A model generated the notes under the pieces. It had not been told where the DNA came from. It made no database searches and was given only the letters and a program-made list of their open reading frames with translations. 64,000 nt of DNA from Psychrobacillus soli (GTDB taxonomy: Bacteria; Bacillota; Bacilli; Bacillales_A; Planococcaceae), in the NCBI RefSeq assembly GCF_006861775.1, contig NZ_VDGG01000015.1, positions 31,866 to 95,865 on the forward strand, given 5' to 3'. This document shows, piece after piece, positions 52,084-62,799 of the stretch (its first letter is position 1; the number at the start of each line of letters is the position of its first letter). Position numbers and translations under genes: made by a program.

Positions 52084-52249
52084 GTTAATTCCTCCTCTAA
52101 TTTATGTAAAGTACATCGTGGCGAAGTAGATGGATCGATTTTATGAATGGTTCGATCGATTGTTCATGAAGGTGGATCTATTCACCATTTCCACCTATAT
52201 AGGACCTTGTTATTTGACGCCCTCAGCTCACCGAATTTATCCAGTTTGT
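52084..52249 (-). promoter_or_regulatory. purH leader region
   Basis: A 166-nt untranslated stretch between the purN terminator and purH. It contains a GGTGGA/TCCACC hairpin (about 52170-52195) and near-tandem copies of GGATCGATTTT / CGATCGATTG / GGATCTATTC at about 20-nt steps. TATATA (about 52196-52201) could be a -10. No known riboswitch class was recognised; ZTP was considered. Confidence 0.35.
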
Positions 52250-52275
52250 AAGAAAAGCCGGTAAGACTACCGGCT
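52250..52275 (-). terminator. Terminator hairpin overlapping the purN stop
   Basis: A perfect 8-bp GC-rich stem AGCCGGTA / TACCGGCT with a GTCT loop (52256-52275), followed by TTTCTTAC on the minus strand. The TAG stop of purN (52267-52269) lies within it, so ribosomes finishing purN would affect its folding. Confidence 0.75.
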
Positions 52276-52839
52276 CCATAACTCTTGTAATGTTTTTGTA
52301 TATAGTTCATGCTCTACCGCATGAATACGCTCTTCGGTTTGTTCTCTATTGCCATCCACTACTTCAACAGCTGCTTGCGCTAAAATCGGACCTGTATCCA
52401 TTCCGGCATCTACATAGTGAACGGTTACTCCTGTTACTTTCACTCCATGCTCCATCGCTTGTCCGATGGCATCTTTTCCTGGAAATGATGGAAGTAAAGA
52501 AGGATGAATATTGATAATCCGGCTTGGATATGCTTCGAGCAAAACATTTCCGATCAAACGCATATATCCTGCAAGAATAATCCACTCTACTTCCAGCTCG
52601 GTTAACTTCTGCAAAACTTCTTGTTCATAAGCTTCTTTCGAAGAAAAACTAGAAGGCTTAATGGCAAGTGTTTCAATACCTGCAATACGTGCACGTTCTA
52701 CAATAAACGCTTCTGGCTTATCTGTTACAACAAGTGCAATGGTGCCAGATAATTGACCAGCTTCTATCGCATCATGAATAGCTTTAAAATTACTACCACT
52801 TCCTGATGCGAATACTGCAAATTTCGGTTTTCCAGACAT
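52267..52839 (-). CDS. purN: GAR transformylase PurN
   Basis: Third step: formyl transfer from 10-formyl-THF to GAR. 190 residues. The phosphate-binding loop ASGSGSNFKAI is at 11, catalytic residues are in IINIHPSLLPSFPGKDA near 107 (Asn, His), and VHYVDAGMDTGPIL near 136 contains the catalytic Asp. Its start abuts purM (1-nt overlap) and its stop lies inside a terminator hairpin. Confidence 0.97.
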   Translation of the reverse strand: MSGKPKFAVFASGSGSNFKAIHDAIEAGQLSGTIALVVTDKPEAFIVERARIAGIETLAIKPSSFSSKEAYEQEVLQKLTELEVEWIILAGYMRLIGNVLLEAYPSRIINIHPSLLPSFPGKDAIGQAMEHGVKVTGVTVHYVDAGMDTGPILAQAAVEVVDGNREQTEERIHAVEHELYTKTLQELWSR

Positions 52840-53894
52840 TACACTAAACTCCCGTCATGCGTTCCCTTGAATAAAACACCTTCACCTTTCACAACACGAC
52901 CGATTGTGTATGCTTTTTCCCCGTGAGCTGCTGCAATGGCGATTGCTTTTTCTGCTTCTTCTGCAGATAGCGCAAGGACAAAACCAATTCCCATATTGAA
53001 TACATTATATAAATCGCGGTCCGTAAGCTCGCCTTTTTCTTTCAATAAGTTGAAAACAGGAAGTACTTCCCATGAACCTAAGTCTACTTCTACTGCTAAA
53101 CCTTCTGGCATCATACGTGGTAAGTTTTCATAAAAACCGCCACCCGTAACATGGGCCATTCCATGAATAGCAAGTTCGTTATGCATTTCCATAACAGGCT
53201 TTGCATAAATTTTTGTAGGTGTTAGAAGTGCCTTGCCTATTTCTCCAAGACTTTCATAACCTTCTACAATTGTGTTTGTATTGTAGCCTTGCTGCTCAAA
53301 TACTATTTTACGTACAAGTGAATAGCCATTAGAATGGACACCACTAGAAGCAATACCAACTAGGACGTCGCCTTCTGCAATTTTTTCACCTGTTACAATT
53401 TTCGACTTTTCGCAAGCACCAACTGCAAATCCAGCTAGATCGTACTCGTCTTCTTCATATAGACCTGGCATTTCAGCAGTTTCTCCACCGATTAATGCTG
53501 CACCAGATTGAACACAACCATCTGCAACACCTTTGACGATTTGTTCAATACGTTCAGGAACTGCTTTTCCTACTGCAACATAATCGAGGAAAAATAATGG
53601 CTCTGCTCCTTGTGCCACAATGTCATTTACACACATTGCCACACAATCCACCCCAATTGTATCGTGTGAATCTGTCATGAACGCAAGCTTTAACTTCGTA
53701 CCAACGCCATCCGTTCCAGAAATAAGAACTGGTTCTTTATAATTTAATGAAGACAAATCGAACATTCCACCGAACCCACCAAAAGTACCCATGATACCTT
53801 TTCTAGCTGTACGTTCGACATGAGATTTCATTCGCTTAACTGCCTCATAGCCAGCTTCAATATTTACGCCCGCTTTTTCATATGCCTTTGACAT
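52839..53894 (-). CDS. purM: AIR synthetase PurM
   Basis: Fifth step: FGAM to AIR with ATP. 351 residues of the PurM/SelD fold: [13 protein letters not shown] near 59, [19 protein letters not shown] near 87, [11 protein letters not shown] near 136, and [14 protein letters not shown] near 237. It is 11 nt after purF and overlaps purN by 1 nt. Confidence 0.98.
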   Translation of the reverse strand: MSKAYEKAGVNIEAGYEAVKRMKSHVERTARKGIMGTFGGFGGMFDLSSLNYKEPVLISGTDGVGTKLKLAFMTDSHDTIGVDCVAMCVNDIVAQGAEPLFFLDYVAVGKAVPERIEQIVKGVADGCVQSGAALIGGETAEMPGLYEEDEYDLAGFAVGACEKSKIVTGEKIAEGDVLVGIASSGVHSNGYSLVRKIVFEQQGYNTNTIVEGYESLGEIGKALLTPTKIYAKPVMEMHNELAIHGMAHVTGGGFYENLPRMMPEGLAVEVDLGSWEVLPVFNLLKEKGELTDRDLYNVFNMGIGFVLALSAEEAEKAIAIAAAHGEKAYTIGRVVKGEGVLFKGTHDGSLV

Positions 53895-53905
53895 GTATAA
53901 TCCTC

Positions 53906-55327
53906 CTATCGAACAAGCTCTTTTTCATGTGGTAATTTGGTATTTGGTGCGATTGGAGTCGGATACTCGCCAGTAAAACAAGCTAAGCAGTGCCCGCAGT
54001 TTTTCCCTTCATCCGTTCGACCAATTGCTTCCACCATACCTTCTACTGATAAAAAGGAAAGCGAGTCCGCACCAATTAGTTCGCGCATTTCTTCCACGCT
54101 ATTATTAGAAGCAATTAGTTCTGAATCTGTACTAATATCTATCCCATAAAAACAAGGACTTTTTAATGGCGGTGAACTAATAACAACATGTACTTCTTTC
54201 GCTCCAGCATCTTTTAACATTTTCACAATACGTTTGGATGTAGTTCCTCGTACGATAGAATCATCCACCATGACTACACGTTTTCCTGCTACAACTTGAC
54301 GTACTGGTGAAAGTTTCATCTTCACACCACGCTCACGTAGATCTTGTGATGGTTGTATGAATGTACGTCCTACATAACGGTTTTTAATAAGACCCATCTC
54401 ATATGGAATTCCAGAAGCTTCTGAAAATCCAATGGCAGCAGAAATACTAGAATCCGGCACGCCAGTAATAATATCTGCATCTACTTGAATTTCTTTTGCA
54501 AGTTGTTTCCCAAGACGTTTTCTCGCCATGTGTATATTAATTCCATCTATATTCGAGTCAGGTCGAGAAAAATAGACATACTCCATTGTACAAATAGATC
54601 GTTCTGCTGGCTCGGAAAAACGTTCTGAACGTATACCCTCATCATTAATAATAAGTAGTTCACCAGGTTCAACAGAACGAATAGCTTCTGCACCGATCAA
54701 ATCAAATGCACTTGTTTCCGAAGCTACCACCCAAGCATCGTCTAGCTTTCCTAATGAAAGAGGACGCATACCATGTGGATCTTGCGCTACTAATAATTTA
54801 TCCTCTGTTAAAATAACGACTGCAAATGCACCATCTAATAATCTAAGCGCTTCTTTCGCACGTTCTACCACCGAATTATGATGGCTTTTCTTCAACAAAT
54901 GTGCAATTACTTCTGTATCAGAAGTCGTTTGAAAAATACTACCTTGCTGTTCCAAATTCCGTTTTAAACGACCCGCATTGACGATATTTCCATTATGTGC
55001 AATTGCAAGACTTCCAGTAGTCGAATTAAAAAGAAGCGGTTGTACATTTTCAATACCAGATCCACCTGCAGTCGCATAACGAACATGTGCAACTGCAGCT
55101 TTACCTTCTAGTTTTTCAAGCTTTCCATTACTGAAGACATCATTTACTAAACCTTCACCTTTGACAGCTCGTAATACATCCCCGTCTGTTACGACAATTC
55201 CGGCACCTTCTTGACCTCGATGTTGCAAAGCATGCAAACCATAATAACTAATCGGTGCAGGATCCGGGTGTCCCCAAATTCCAAAAACACCACATTCTTC
55301 GTTTAAGCCTCTGACTTCAGCAAGCAT
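53906..55327 (-). CDS. purF: Amidophosphoribosyltransferase PurF
   Basis: Committed step: PRPP plus glutamine to phosphoribosylamine. 473 residues from the ATG at 55327; a TTG six codons upstream lies in the ribosome-site region itself. The 11-residue propeptide [11 protein letters not shown] precedes the catalytic Cys12, as in B. subtilis, and is removed on maturation. Iron-sulfur cysteines appear in [10 protein letters not shown] and NCGHCLACF. The PRPP loop is [14 protein letters not shown]. The start overlaps the end of purL by 25 bp. Confidence 0.98.
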   Translation of the reverse strand: MLAEVRGLNEECGVFGIWGHPDPAPISYYGLHALQHRGQEGAGIVVTDGDVLRAVKGEGLVNDVFSNGKLEKLEGKAAVAHVRYATAGGSGIENVQPLLFNSTTGSLAIAHNGNIVNAGRLKRNLEQQGSIFQTTSDTEVIAHLLKKSHHNSVVERAKEALRLLDGAFAVVILTEDKLLVAQDPHGMRPLSLGKLDDAWVVASETSAFDLIGAEAIRSVEPGELLIINDEGIRSERFSEPAERSICTMEYVYFSRPDSNIDGINIHMARKRLGKQLAKEIQVDADIITGVPDSSISAAIGFSEASGIPYEMGLIKNRYVGRTFIQPSQDLRERGVKMKLSPVRQVVAGKRVVMVDDSIVRGTTSKRIVKMLKDAGAKEVHVVISSPPLKSPCFYGIDISTDSELIASNNSVEEMRELIGADSLSFLSVEGMVEAIGRTDEGKNCGHCLACFTGEYPTPIAPNTKLPHEKELVR

Positions 55328-57534
55328 GGTATTGCCCCTTTCCAAGCGGAACGGAATTCGTCAACAGAACCGTTAATCCATTCAGTTCCGTCTACGTTAG
55401 TAATTACTACTTTATTAGAATCTGTTACAGCACCAATTTTAACCGCGTCATTTACGATATCTTCAAATTTAGCTGCATTTTCAGGTTTAACCGTTATAAG
55501 GAAACGAGATTGTGATTCGCTAAACAATGCTGTTGTAGCAGAACCATTTATCGTTACTTCCACACCAAGACCATTTGCACCGAAAGCTTTTTCTGCTAAC
55601 GCAACTGCAAGTCCACCTTCTGCGATATCATGCGCAGATTGTACAACGCCAGCTTGAATTGCAGAAAGTAACGCTTTTTGACGAGCTGCTTCCACTTCTA
55701 AATCAATCGAAGGGGCTTGACCAAAAATACGCTTTTCTACTAATTTTTGAAGCTCTGATCCACCAAATTCTGTTTTCGTTTCACCGATTACATATACGAT
55801 ATCTCCAACTTGCTTCACGTCTTGAGTTGTTACATGTGCTAAATCTTCTACAAGTCCCACTAAACCAATTGTTGGTGTTGGGTAAACTGCTGTTCCGCTA
55901 CGCTCGTTATATAAAGAAACGTTTCCACCGATAACTGGTGAATCTAATGCGATACAAGCTTCCGAAATACCGTCAGCAGATTTTTCAAGTTGCCAGAATA
56001 TCTCAGGGTTTTCCGGATTACCAAAGTTTAAGCAGTCTGTAATCGCAAGTGGTTTCGCACCAGAACATACAACATTACGTGCAGCTTCTGCTACAGCAAT
56101 TTTTCCACCTACTACTGGATCTAAGTAAATGTATCTTGAATTACAATCTGTTGTCATTGCTAATCCTTTATTCGTACCACGTACACGTACTACAGCAGCA
56201 TCGGAACCTGGTGTTACAACTGTGCTTGTACGCACTTGATAGTCGTATTGATCATAAACCCATTCTTTTGAAGCAATTGTCGGTTGTTGTAATAAGTTAA
56301 GAAGTGTCTCTTTATAGTCCGTGACTTTAGGCTCCACGTTTTCCATCGCTTGGTATTCCGTAAAGTAAGCAGGTACAGAAGATGGCTTGTAGTACACTGG
56401 TGCTTCTTCTGCTAGTGCATCCGCAGGAACTTCTGCAACCACTTCTCCGTTATGAAGCAGACGAAGCATTTTATCGTTTGTTACTTTACCTACAGCTACA
56501 CAATCTAAATCATATTTATCAAAAATTTTCACGATTTCTTCTTCGCGACCCTTTTTCACTACGATTAACATACGTTCTTGTGATTCAGAAAGCATCATTT
56601 CATATGCAGTCATGCCCGTTTCACGTTGTGGAATATAATCTAAGTTCAATTCCACACCATGACCAGCTTTTGAAGCCATTTCAGCTGACGAGGAAGTTAA
56701 TCCTGCTGCTCCCATGTCTTGAATACCGATCAATGCATCTGATTTCACAACTTCTAAACAAGCTTCGAGTAAAAGTTTTTCCATAAATGGATCTCCAACT
56801 TGAACTGCTGGACGTTTTTCTTCTGAAGCTTCTGTCAATTCTTCCGAAGCGAATGTCGCACCGTGGATACCATCACGACCAGTTTTTGCTCCAGCATACA
56901 TGACTGTATTGCCTTCACCAGCTGCAATCCCTTTTTGAATATCTTCATGGTTAATCAAACCAACGCACATTGCATTAACTAGTGGATTACCTTCATAGCA
57001 AGCATCAAATTGGATCTCTCCACCAACTGTTGGAATACCGATACAGTTACCGTAACCAGCAATCCCAGCTACTACTTCTTCAAATAAGTACTTCACACGA
57101 GGCGTTGTTAATTCACCAAAGCGAAGCGAATTTAACATTGCAATTGGACGAGCTCCCATTGAAAATACATCGCGGATAATACCACCAACACCAGTTGCTG
57201 CTCCTTGGTATGGTTCGATAGCAGACGGATGATTATGTGATTCCATTTTGAAAACAACTGCTTGACCATCTCCGATATCTACAATTCCAGCACCTTCACC
57301 AGGACCTTGAAGTACTTGCGGACCTTTTGTAGGGAATTTACGTAATACAGGTTTCGAATTTTTATACGAGCAATGCTCCGACCACATAACAGAAAATAAT
57401 CCTGTTTCCGTGTAGTTTGGAAGACGTCCTAAAATCTTTTCAGCCATTTCAAATTCTTCGTCTGACATACCCATTTGAGTATATATTTTTTGTTCTTTAA
57501 TTTGCTCCGGATTTGGTTCATGCTTGATTGACAT
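55303..57534 (-). CDS. purL: FGAM synthase large subunit PurL
   Basis: Fourth step: FGAR to FGAM. 743 residues, the short Gram-positive form that needs PurQ and PurS as separate subunits. Motifs are [15 protein letters not shown] near 50, [19 protein letters not shown] near 98 and [12 protein letters not shown] near 500, plus two PurM-like halves. It overlaps purQ upstream (17 bp) and purF downstream (25 bp), so the chain is translated in a coupled way. Confidence 0.98.
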   Translation of the reverse strand: MSIKHEPNPEQIKEQKIYTQMGMSDEEFEMAEKILGRLPNYTETGLFSVMWSEHCSYKNSKPVLRKFPTKGPQVLQGPGEGAGIVDIGDGQAVVFKMESHNHPSAIEPYQGAATGVGGIIRDVFSMGARPIAMLNSLRFGELTTPRVKYLFEEVVAGIAGYGNCIGIPTVGGEIQFDACYEGNPLVNAMCVGLINHEDIQKGIAAGEGNTVMYAGAKTGRDGIHGATFASEELTEASEEKRPAVQVGDPFMEKLLLEACLEVVKSDALIGIQDMGAAGLTSSSAEMASKAGHGVELNLDYIPQRETGMTAYEMMLSESQERMLIVVKKGREEEIVKIFDKYDLDCVAVGKVTNDKMLRLLHNGEVVAEVPADALAEEAPVYYKPSSVPAYFTEYQAMENVEPKVTDYKETLLNLLQQPTIASKEWVYDQYDYQVRTSTVVTPGSDAAVVRVRGTNKGLAMTTDCNSRYIYLDPVVGGKIAVAEAARNVVCSGAKPLAITDCLNFGNPENPEIFWQLEKSADGISEACIALDSPVIGGNVSLYNERSGTAVYPTPTIGLVGLVEDLAHVTTQDVKQVGDIVYVIGETKTEFGGSELQKLVEKRIFGQAPSIDLEVEAARQKALLSAIQAGVVQSAHDIAEGGLAVALAEKAFGANGLGVEVTINGSATTALFSESQSRFLITVKPENAAKFEDIVNDAVKIGAVTDSNKVVITNVDGTEWINGSVDEFRSAWKGAIPCLLKSEA

Positions 57535-58204
57535 GAGATTCCCTCCAATGTTTCACAATAGATTTAAATAATGCTAGTCCGTCTGATCCGCCCATAATGT
57601 CGTTAGCAGCACGCTCTGGGTGAGGCATCATTCCTAAGACGTTCCCTTTTTCATTCACAATACCTGCAATGTCTTCAATACTTCCGTTTGGATTTTCAGA
57701 AGCATATGTGAAAACGATTTGGTTGTTTTCTTTTAAACGAGTAAGTGTTTCTTCATCGCAATAATAGTTTCCTTCACCGTGAGCGATTGGAATTTGAATT
57801 ACTTCGTCTTTTGAATACTCACTTGTAAATTGCGTTTCATTATTTTCTACTTTTAGTCCAACTGTACGACACATGAATTTAAGATTTTTATTACGAAGTA
57901 GTGCTCCTGGTAGAAGACCTGCTTCTGTTAATACTTGGAATCCATTACATACACCTAAAACTGGTTTACCTGCTTCCGCAGCTTTTACCACTTCGGACAT
58001 AACATTCGAGAAACGAGAAATTGCTCCGCAACGTAAGTAGTCCCCATAAGAGAACCCACCTGGTAATAAAACACCATCGAATCCGCTTAGATCTGTTTCA
58101 TCATGCCAAACGTACTCTACTTCTTCCCCAAGCTCGTCTTTAATCGCATGATACATATCTAAATCACAGTTCGATCCTGGAAAAACGATAACTGCGAACT
58201 TCAT
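57518..58204 (-). CDS. purQ: FGAM synthase glutaminase subunit PurQ
   Basis: Supplies ammonia to PurL. 228 residues of the class I glutamine amidotransferase type: FPGSNCDLD at 8, [15 protein letters not shown] near 49, nucleophile Cys in [11 protein letters not shown] near 86, IAHGEGNYY near 140, and His/Glu pair in MMPHPERA near 192. Its ATG overlaps the purS stop by 4 nt. Confidence 0.98.
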   Translation of the reverse strand: MKFAVIVFPGSNCDLDMYHAIKDELGEEVEYVWHDETDLSGFDGVLLPGGFSYGDYLRCGAISRFSNVMSEVVKAAEAGKPVLGVCNGFQVLTEAGLLPGALLRNKNLKFMCRTVGLKVENNETQFTSEYSKDEVIQIPIAHGEGNYYCDEETLTRLKENNQIVFTYASENPNGSIEDIAGIVNEKGNVLGMMPHPERAANDIMGGSDGLALFKSIVKHWRESHVNQA

Positions 58205-58455
58205 TTGCCAGCTACCTCCTCAACTTCATAACGGTAGTCTTCGATCACTGTGTTTGTAAGCAGCTTTTCACACATTTCTTTAACAGTTGTATCTAAATCA
58301 CGATCTGATTCTTCGATTTGAAGCTCTAAAAATTTTCCGATACGAACATCTGAAACTTCTTTATAATTCATGGAGTGAAGAGCACCCATAACTGCTGAAC
58401 CTTGTGGATCTAAAACACTTTCACGTAATGTTACATATACTTTAACTTTTTTCAT
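58201..58455 (-). CDS. purS: FGAM synthase subunit PurS
   Basis: Small bridging subunit of the PurLQS complex. 84 residues: [20 protein letters not shown] at the start and [20 protein letters not shown] at the end, the full family length. It overlaps both neighbours by 4 nt (ATGA). Confidence 0.96.
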   Translation of the reverse strand: MKKVKVYVTLRESVLDPQGSAVMGALHSMNYKEVSDVRIGKFLELQIEESDRDLDTTVKEMCEKLLTNTVIEDYRYEVEEVAGK

Positions 58456-59168
58456 TTGAATAATCCTCCTAGTCGGGAAAGTATAATTTCATAAACATCT
58501 GTTAAACTACCTAAATTGCGTCTAAATACATCTTTATCAAGTTTGTTATTTGTTTCGTCGTCCCATAATCTACAAGTATCTGGAGAGATCTCATCTGCAA
58601 GTAGTATGTCACCACTTGTAGTCTTTCCAAATTCTAGTTTCATATCGATTAGTGTTACACCGATTTCTTTAAAAATCGGTTGTAACACTTGATTAATCTC
58701 CAGTGCTTTTGTTTGGATCGTTTCTATTTCTTCTGGTGTTGCAAGTTCTAATAATGCAAGATGAGCATCTGTAAGTAATGGATCTCCGAGCGCATCATCT
58801 TTGTAGTAAAGTTCTACAATCGGATGACTTAGAGTTGTTCCTTCCGCAAATCCTAGTCTTTTTGCTAAACTACCTGCAGCTACATTACGAACAACTACCT
58901 CTAGAGGAATGATCTCTACTTTTCTTACAAGTTGTTCATTTTCTGAAATTTGCTCGATGAAATGTGAGTCAATTCCATGCTTTTTTAATTGGTTGAAAAG
59001 AATCGTTGTTATTTTATTATTCAAATTTCCTTTACCAACAATTTCTTCTTTTTTCTCTCCATTAAAAGCTGTAGCACTATCTTTATAAGATACAAAAAGG
59101 ATATTTTCATCTTCTGTTGCAAATAATTGTTTTGCTTTACCTTCGTATAATAGACGACCTTTTTCCAC
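58452..59168 (-). CDS. purC: SAICAR synthetase PurC
   Basis: Joins CAIR and aspartate. 238 residues: LLYEGKAKQLF at 6, SYKDSATAFNG near 28, VVRNVAAGSLAKRLG near 92, IDMKLEFGKT near 176 and ADEISPDTCRLWD near 193. It lies 22 nt after purB and overlaps purS. Confidence 0.98.
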   Translation of the reverse strand: MEKGRLLYEGKAKQLFATEDENILFVSYKDSATAFNGEKKEEIVGKGNLNNKITTILFNQLKKHGIDSHFIEQISENEQLVRKVEIIPLEVVVRNVAAGSLAKRLGFAEGTTLSHPIVELYYKDDALGDPLLTDAHLALLELATPEEIETIQTKALEINQVLQPIFKEIGVTLIDMKLEFGKTTSGDILLADEISPDTCRLWDDETNNKLDKDVFRRNLGSLTDVYEIILSRLGGLFK

Positions 59169-59190
59169 TGTGAATTCCTCCGAATAATGA

Positions 59191-60486
59191 TTAATTTAGT
59201 CCTAAACGCTCGAAAATCATGTCCACATGCTGAATGTGATAATTGTAATCAAAGCAATCATCCAGCTCTTCTTTTGACAGTAAGGAAGTGATTTTTTCAT
59301 CCGCATCTACAAATGTGCGGAAAGCTGTTTGCGATTCCCAAGCTTTCATGGCAAGTGGTTGCACCGTATCATAAGCTGTTTCACGTGCAAGTCCTTTGTC
59401 GATCAAAGCGAGAAGTACACGTTGAGAATAAATTAATCCTAATGTGGAGTCCATATTACGTTTCATATTTTCCGGGAATACCGTTAAGTTTTTCACGATA
59501 TTGCTGAAGCGATTTAACATATAGTTCAGTGCAATTGTTGCATCTGGTAAAATTACTCGTTCCGCAGATGAATGAGAAATATCTCTTTCATGCCATAACG
59601 CTACATTTTCGTATGCAGTCATCATATAACCACGAATTAATCTAGCCAGCCCAACCATATTCTCTGAACCGATTGGATTACGTTTATGTGGCATTGCAGA
59701 AGAACCTTTTTGACCTTTTGCGAAAAACTCTTCCACTTCACGTGTTTCCGATTTTTGTAATCCGCGAATTTCAGTTGCAAACTTTTCAATAGAAGTTGCG
59801 ATTAACGCTAATGTGCTCATATATTGTGCATGACGGTCACGTTGCAATGTTTGAGTTGAAATTGGTGATGCTGCAAGACCTAAATTTTCACAAACATATT
59901 TCTCTACAAATGGATCGATGTTCGCATACGTTCCAACTGCACCAGACATTTTCCCAGTTTCAATCACTTTCGCTGCTGCCTCAAAGCGTTCTAAGTTACG
60001 CTTCATTTCTTCTGTCCAAAGTGCAAGTTTTAAACCGAAAGTTGTTGGTTCTGCATGTACACCATGCGTGCGCCCCATCATAACTGTGTACTTATGTTCT
60101 TTTGCTTTATTTTCTAAGATTTCGATAAAGTTTAGAAGGTCTTTACGGATAATCACATTTGCTTGTTTGATTAAGTAAGAAAGAGCTGTATCTACTACGT
60201 CAGTAGATGTCAATCCGTAATGAACCCATTTCCGTTCTTCTCCTAGTGTTTCAGAAACTGCACGAGTAAACGCCACTACGTCATGTCTCGTTTCTTGTTC
60301 GATCTCTAAAATACGGTCCACATTGAATGATGCATTTTTTCGTAGTGCCACTACATCTTCTTTTGGAATATCGCCAATTTCTGCCCATGCTTCACAAGCT
60401 AATATTTCTACTTCTAACCAAGCATTGTATTTGTTTTCTTCTGTCCAGATTGCACCCATCTCCGGGCGTGTATAGCGTTCAATCAT
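59191..60486 (-). CDS. purB: Adenylosuccinate lyase PurB
   Basis: Acts twice in purine synthesis: SAICAR to AICAR, and adenylosuccinate to AMP. 431 residues of the fumarase/aspartase superfamily. The signature loop [16 protein letters not shown] is near 262, [13 protein letters not shown] near 87 and [16 protein letters not shown] near 136. It lies between purK (15 nt) and purC. Confidence 0.98.
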   Translation of the reverse strand: MIERYTRPEMGAIWTEENKYNAWLEVEILACEAWAEIGDIPKEDVVALRKNASFNVDRILEIEQETRHDVVAFTRAVSETLGEERKWVHYGLTSTDVVDTALSYLIKQANVIIRKDLLNFIEILENKAKEHKYTVMMGRTHGVHAEPTTFGLKLALWTEEMKRNLERFEAAAKVIETGKMSGAVGTYANIDPFVEKYVCENLGLAASPISTQTLQRDRHAQYMSTLALIATSIEKFATEIRGLQKSETREVEEFFAKGQKGSSAMPHKRNPIGSENMVGLARLIRGYMMTAYENVALWHERDISHSSAERVILPDATIALNYMLNRFSNIVKNLTVFPENMKRNMDSTLGLIYSQRVLLALIDKGLARETAYDTVQPLAMKAWESQTAFRTFVDADEKITSLLSKEELDDCFDYNYHIQHVDMIFERLGLN

Positions 60487-60501
60487 TCAAGTTCCTCCTG
60501 A

Positions 60502-61623
60502 TTAAGACCAGATTTTAGATTGTTCAATTTCTTCTAAAGTTTGTTCAATATTAGTTGAAAGGATTGTTACATGCCCCATTTTACGGTTCGTTTTCGCTTC
60601 GCTTTTTCCATATAAATGAACGGACCAGTTAGGATACTTGGTCATTGAGTTGGTCAAAGAAATAATATGCTGCCCTAATACATTTACCATCACTGTCTCT
60701 GTCCAAAGTTTTGGCTCACGTAATGGCCAACCACATACCGCTCGAATATGTTGATGGAATTGTGAAATATTACAAGCCTCAATCGAATAGTGACCCGAGT
60801 TATGAGGGCGCGGAGCCAATTCATTAATTAGGATTTCTTCTTCATCTAAAACGAACATTTCCACTGCAAGCGTACCAACAAGATTTAAATGATTAGCGAT
60901 CCTATTCGCGGCCTCAATCGCTTTTTCAGCAAGCGTTGTATCAATACGAGCCGGTACAATTGTTTCATGCAAAATATGATTCACATGAATATTTTCCCCA
61001 ATAGGTAAGCAATACGTTTGTCCTTCACCGTTCCGTTGAACAATGACCGAAATTTCTTTCGTAAACGAAACAAATGCCTCCGCAATACAAGCAGAGTGTT
61101 CAAAAAGCGATTGAGCGAGTATAAGCTCCTCTTTCGATCGGATTGTTTGTTGCCCTTTTCCATCGTATCCACCACGAGAAGTTTTTACGACACAAGGAAA
61201 TCCAACTTCATCAATTCGTTGTTCCAGTTCTTCAAAAGTACTTGCTTCGACAAATTTCGCAATCGGTACGTCAGCAGCCTGAAGCTCCGTTTTTTCTAGT
61301 ATGCGATCTTGCGTAATTTTTACAAGCTCCGCACCTTGAGGAACATATGCAATTTGTGACAATCGTTTCAAACCTTCATAATCGATATTTTCAAATTCAT
61401 ACGTAATAACATCACTTACTTCCGCAAGTTCCTCTAGCGCCGCTTCATCATCATACGGGGCAACAATGCGAATATCTGCAACTTGACCACAAGGTGAATC
61501 CATCGTTGGCTCAAGTACTGCGATTTTAAAACCAGCTTCTTTTGCAGCTATTGCCATCATACGTCCAAGCTGCCCTCCACCGATAATGCCGATTGTTTGC
61601 CCTGGATAAATTACTTTAGTCAT
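60502..61623 (-). CDS. purK: N5-CAIR synthetase PurK
   Basis: ATP- and bicarbonate-dependent carboxylation of AIR. 373 residues, ATP-grasp: [14 protein letters not shown] near 12, [11 protein letters not shown] near 73, [14 protein letters not shown] near 145 and [18 protein letters not shown] near 265. Its ATG overlaps the purE stop by 4 nt. Confidence 0.97.
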   Translation of the reverse strand: MTKVIYPGQTIGIIGGGQLGRMMAIAAKEAGFKIAVLEPTMDSPCGQVADIRIVAPYDDEAALEELAEVSDVITYEFENIDYEGLKRLSQIAYVPQGAELVKITQDRILEKTELQAADVPIAKFVEASTFEELEQRIDEVGFPCVVKTSRGGYDGKGQQTIRSKEELILAQSLFEHSACIAEAFVSFTKEISVIVQRNGEGQTYCLPIGENIHVNHILHETIVPARIDTTLAEKAIEAANRIANHLNLVGTLAVEMFVLDEEEILINELAPRPHNSGHYSIEACNISQFHQHIRAVCGWPLREPKLWTETVMVNVLGQHIISLTNSMTKYPNWSVHLYGKSEAKTNRKMGHVTILSTNIEQTLEEIEQSKIWS

Positions 61624-62108
61624 TGAAGCTCACCATTACTTTCAAATACTTTGTTTTTCGTATCTTCTCTTCGTTTTTCTAGACGTTCTGCTATTTCTAT
61701 GTCTTGGATAGAAAGGATTTGTGCAGCAAGTAATCCAGCATTCGTTGCTCCTGCCTTTCCAATTGCAACCGTTGCAACCGGAACACCACCTGGCATTTGT
61801 ACAATGGATAATAATGAATCTAATCCATTGAGTGCTTTAGATTGTACAGGAACACCGATAACAGGAAGCGTAGTCTTAGCAGCAACCATCCCTGGTAAAT
61901 GTGCAGCTCCTCCAGCTCCTGCAATAACTACTTGAATGCCTCGTGTTCGTGCCTGCTCTGCATATTCAAACATTAAATCTGGCGTACGATGTGCAGAAAC
62001 TACTTGTTTTTCATACGGTATATTTAGTTCGTCAAGGATTTCACAGCTATGTTTCATTGTTTCCCAATCACTAGAACTACCCATAATTACACCAATTTTT
62101 GCGTTCAT
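61620..62108 (-). CDS. purE: N5-CAIR mutase PurE
   Basis: Converts N5-CAIR to CAIR. 162 residues, class I Pur[11 protein letters not shown] at 9, VVSAHRTPD near 38 and [13 protein letters not shown] near 64. First gene of the operon. Its roughly 240-nt leader carries the riboswitch. The start is an ATG with AAGAAGGGACG upstream. Confidence 0.98.
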   Translation of the reverse strand: MNAKIGVIMGSSSDWETMKHSCEILDELNIPYEKQVVSAHRTPDLMFEYAEQARTRGIQVVIAGAGGAAHLPGMVAAKTTLPVIGVPVQSKALNGLDSLLSIVQMPGGVPVATVAIGKAGATNAGLLAAQILSIQDIEIAERLEKRREDTKNKVFESNGELQ

Positions 62109-62259
62109 TATTTTCGTCCCTTCTTAAGCCAAAAAATTCCCCAAATAAACACTACTCTCTACGGAAGAAAAGCGGTTTACTTGCGGAATTTAGTTGCTTA
62201 GTTTGTGTCATTAATAACATACGCGAACACATCCTCTTAGCATAATCCAAAAGTTGCTT

Positions 62260-62329
62260 TCCCTCATAGTCCTGTCATTACGGTGACTTGGTAGAGACGC
62301 TAAAGCCAATTCTTTAGCATATATGGGGA
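62260..62329 (-). promoter_or_regulatory. Purine riboswitch (guanine class) upstream of purE
   Basis: Read on the minus strand: P1 5' arm CCCCATATATG; P2 GCTAAAG-loop-CTTTAGC; J2/3 TCTACC; a P3 region with CACCGTAATG; then J3/1 GACTATGAGGG closing P1. These are the conserved elements of the purine aptamer. The specificity base in GACTAT is C, which marks guanine binding. It lies about 20 nt after the predicted start of transcription and 150 nt before purE. I could not settle the expression-platform hairpin. Confidence 0.9.
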
Positions 62330-62352
62330 TATAATTGTCTGTTGCTAATCAT

Positions 62353-62381
62353 ATTTTAACAAGACTGATGAGTCACGTCAA
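62353..62381 (-). promoter_or_regulatory. Sigma-A promoter of the purine operon
   Basis: On the minus strand, -35 TTGACG (62376-62381), a 17-bp spacer and -10 TAAAAT (62353-62358). It precedes the riboswitch and adjoins the PurBox pair. Confidence 0.85.
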
Positions 62382-62386
62382 TGCAT

Positions 62387-62430
62387 AAATGCGAACGATT
62401 TATTTTATTTAAAAATTATTGTTCGGTTTT
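62387..62430. promoter_or_regulatory. PurR operator: two facing PurBoxes
   Basis: TGCGAACGATT (62390-62400, plus strand) and ACCGAACAATAAT (read on the minus strand, 62416-62428) are facing copies of the CGAAC-centred PurBox. The cores are 24 bp apart, close to the spacing in B. subtilis. They lie just upstream of the -35, where PurR represses in the absence of PRPP. Confidence 0.75.
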
Positions 62431-62441
62431 TGACATTATTT

Positions 62442-62633
62442 TTATTTATTTTGCTCTTTAATACCTTTTAACATAATCAATTGTTTAACTGGTACTGGTT
62501 GTCCGTCTACCTCTGCAAAAAGCGGTTCTTCTTTTCTACCTGCGATTTGAAAGCCTTGTTGTTCCATTCTTTCTATACATGCTGTGATGCTTTCATTTTC
62601 CTCTACTTCAAACCATTTCGTTTCTTTTTTCAT
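62442..62633 (-). CDS. yebG: NETI-motif protein YebG
   Basis: 63 residues with the motif NESITACIERMEQQGF (NETI in relatives) near 13 and GRKEEPLF near 32. A small cytoplasmic protein of Bacillales with no known function. In B. subtilis it also lies directly upstream of purE. AGGAAACC precedes the ATG. The PurBoxes begin 12 nt past its stop, so its terminator, if any, must overlap the pur control region. Confidence 0.88.
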   Translation of the reverse strand: MKKETKWFEVEENESITACIERMEQQGFQIAGRKEEPLFAEVDGQPVPVKQLIMLKGIKEQNK

Positions 62634-62799
62634 GAATTAGGTTTCCTCTCTTTACTGTTTTCATGCAAATTGCAGGGAGCTGTTTTTGATAATTATAATT
62701 GGTTTTTTATCTATTATATCAACTTTTGTCCCCTTTTGGTTGATCCTTATTGTCGCATACAAACAGACAGGTTAGCTAAGAGGGAATTATTTTGGCTAC

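Noticed and set aside
52084..52249. ZTP (pfl) riboswitch before purH
   Set aside because: Position would fit, but the conserved ZTP aptamer elements were not found on the minus strand.
56382..56786. 134-codon plus-strand ORF inside purL
   Set aside because: Leu/His-rich antisense shadow of purL codons.
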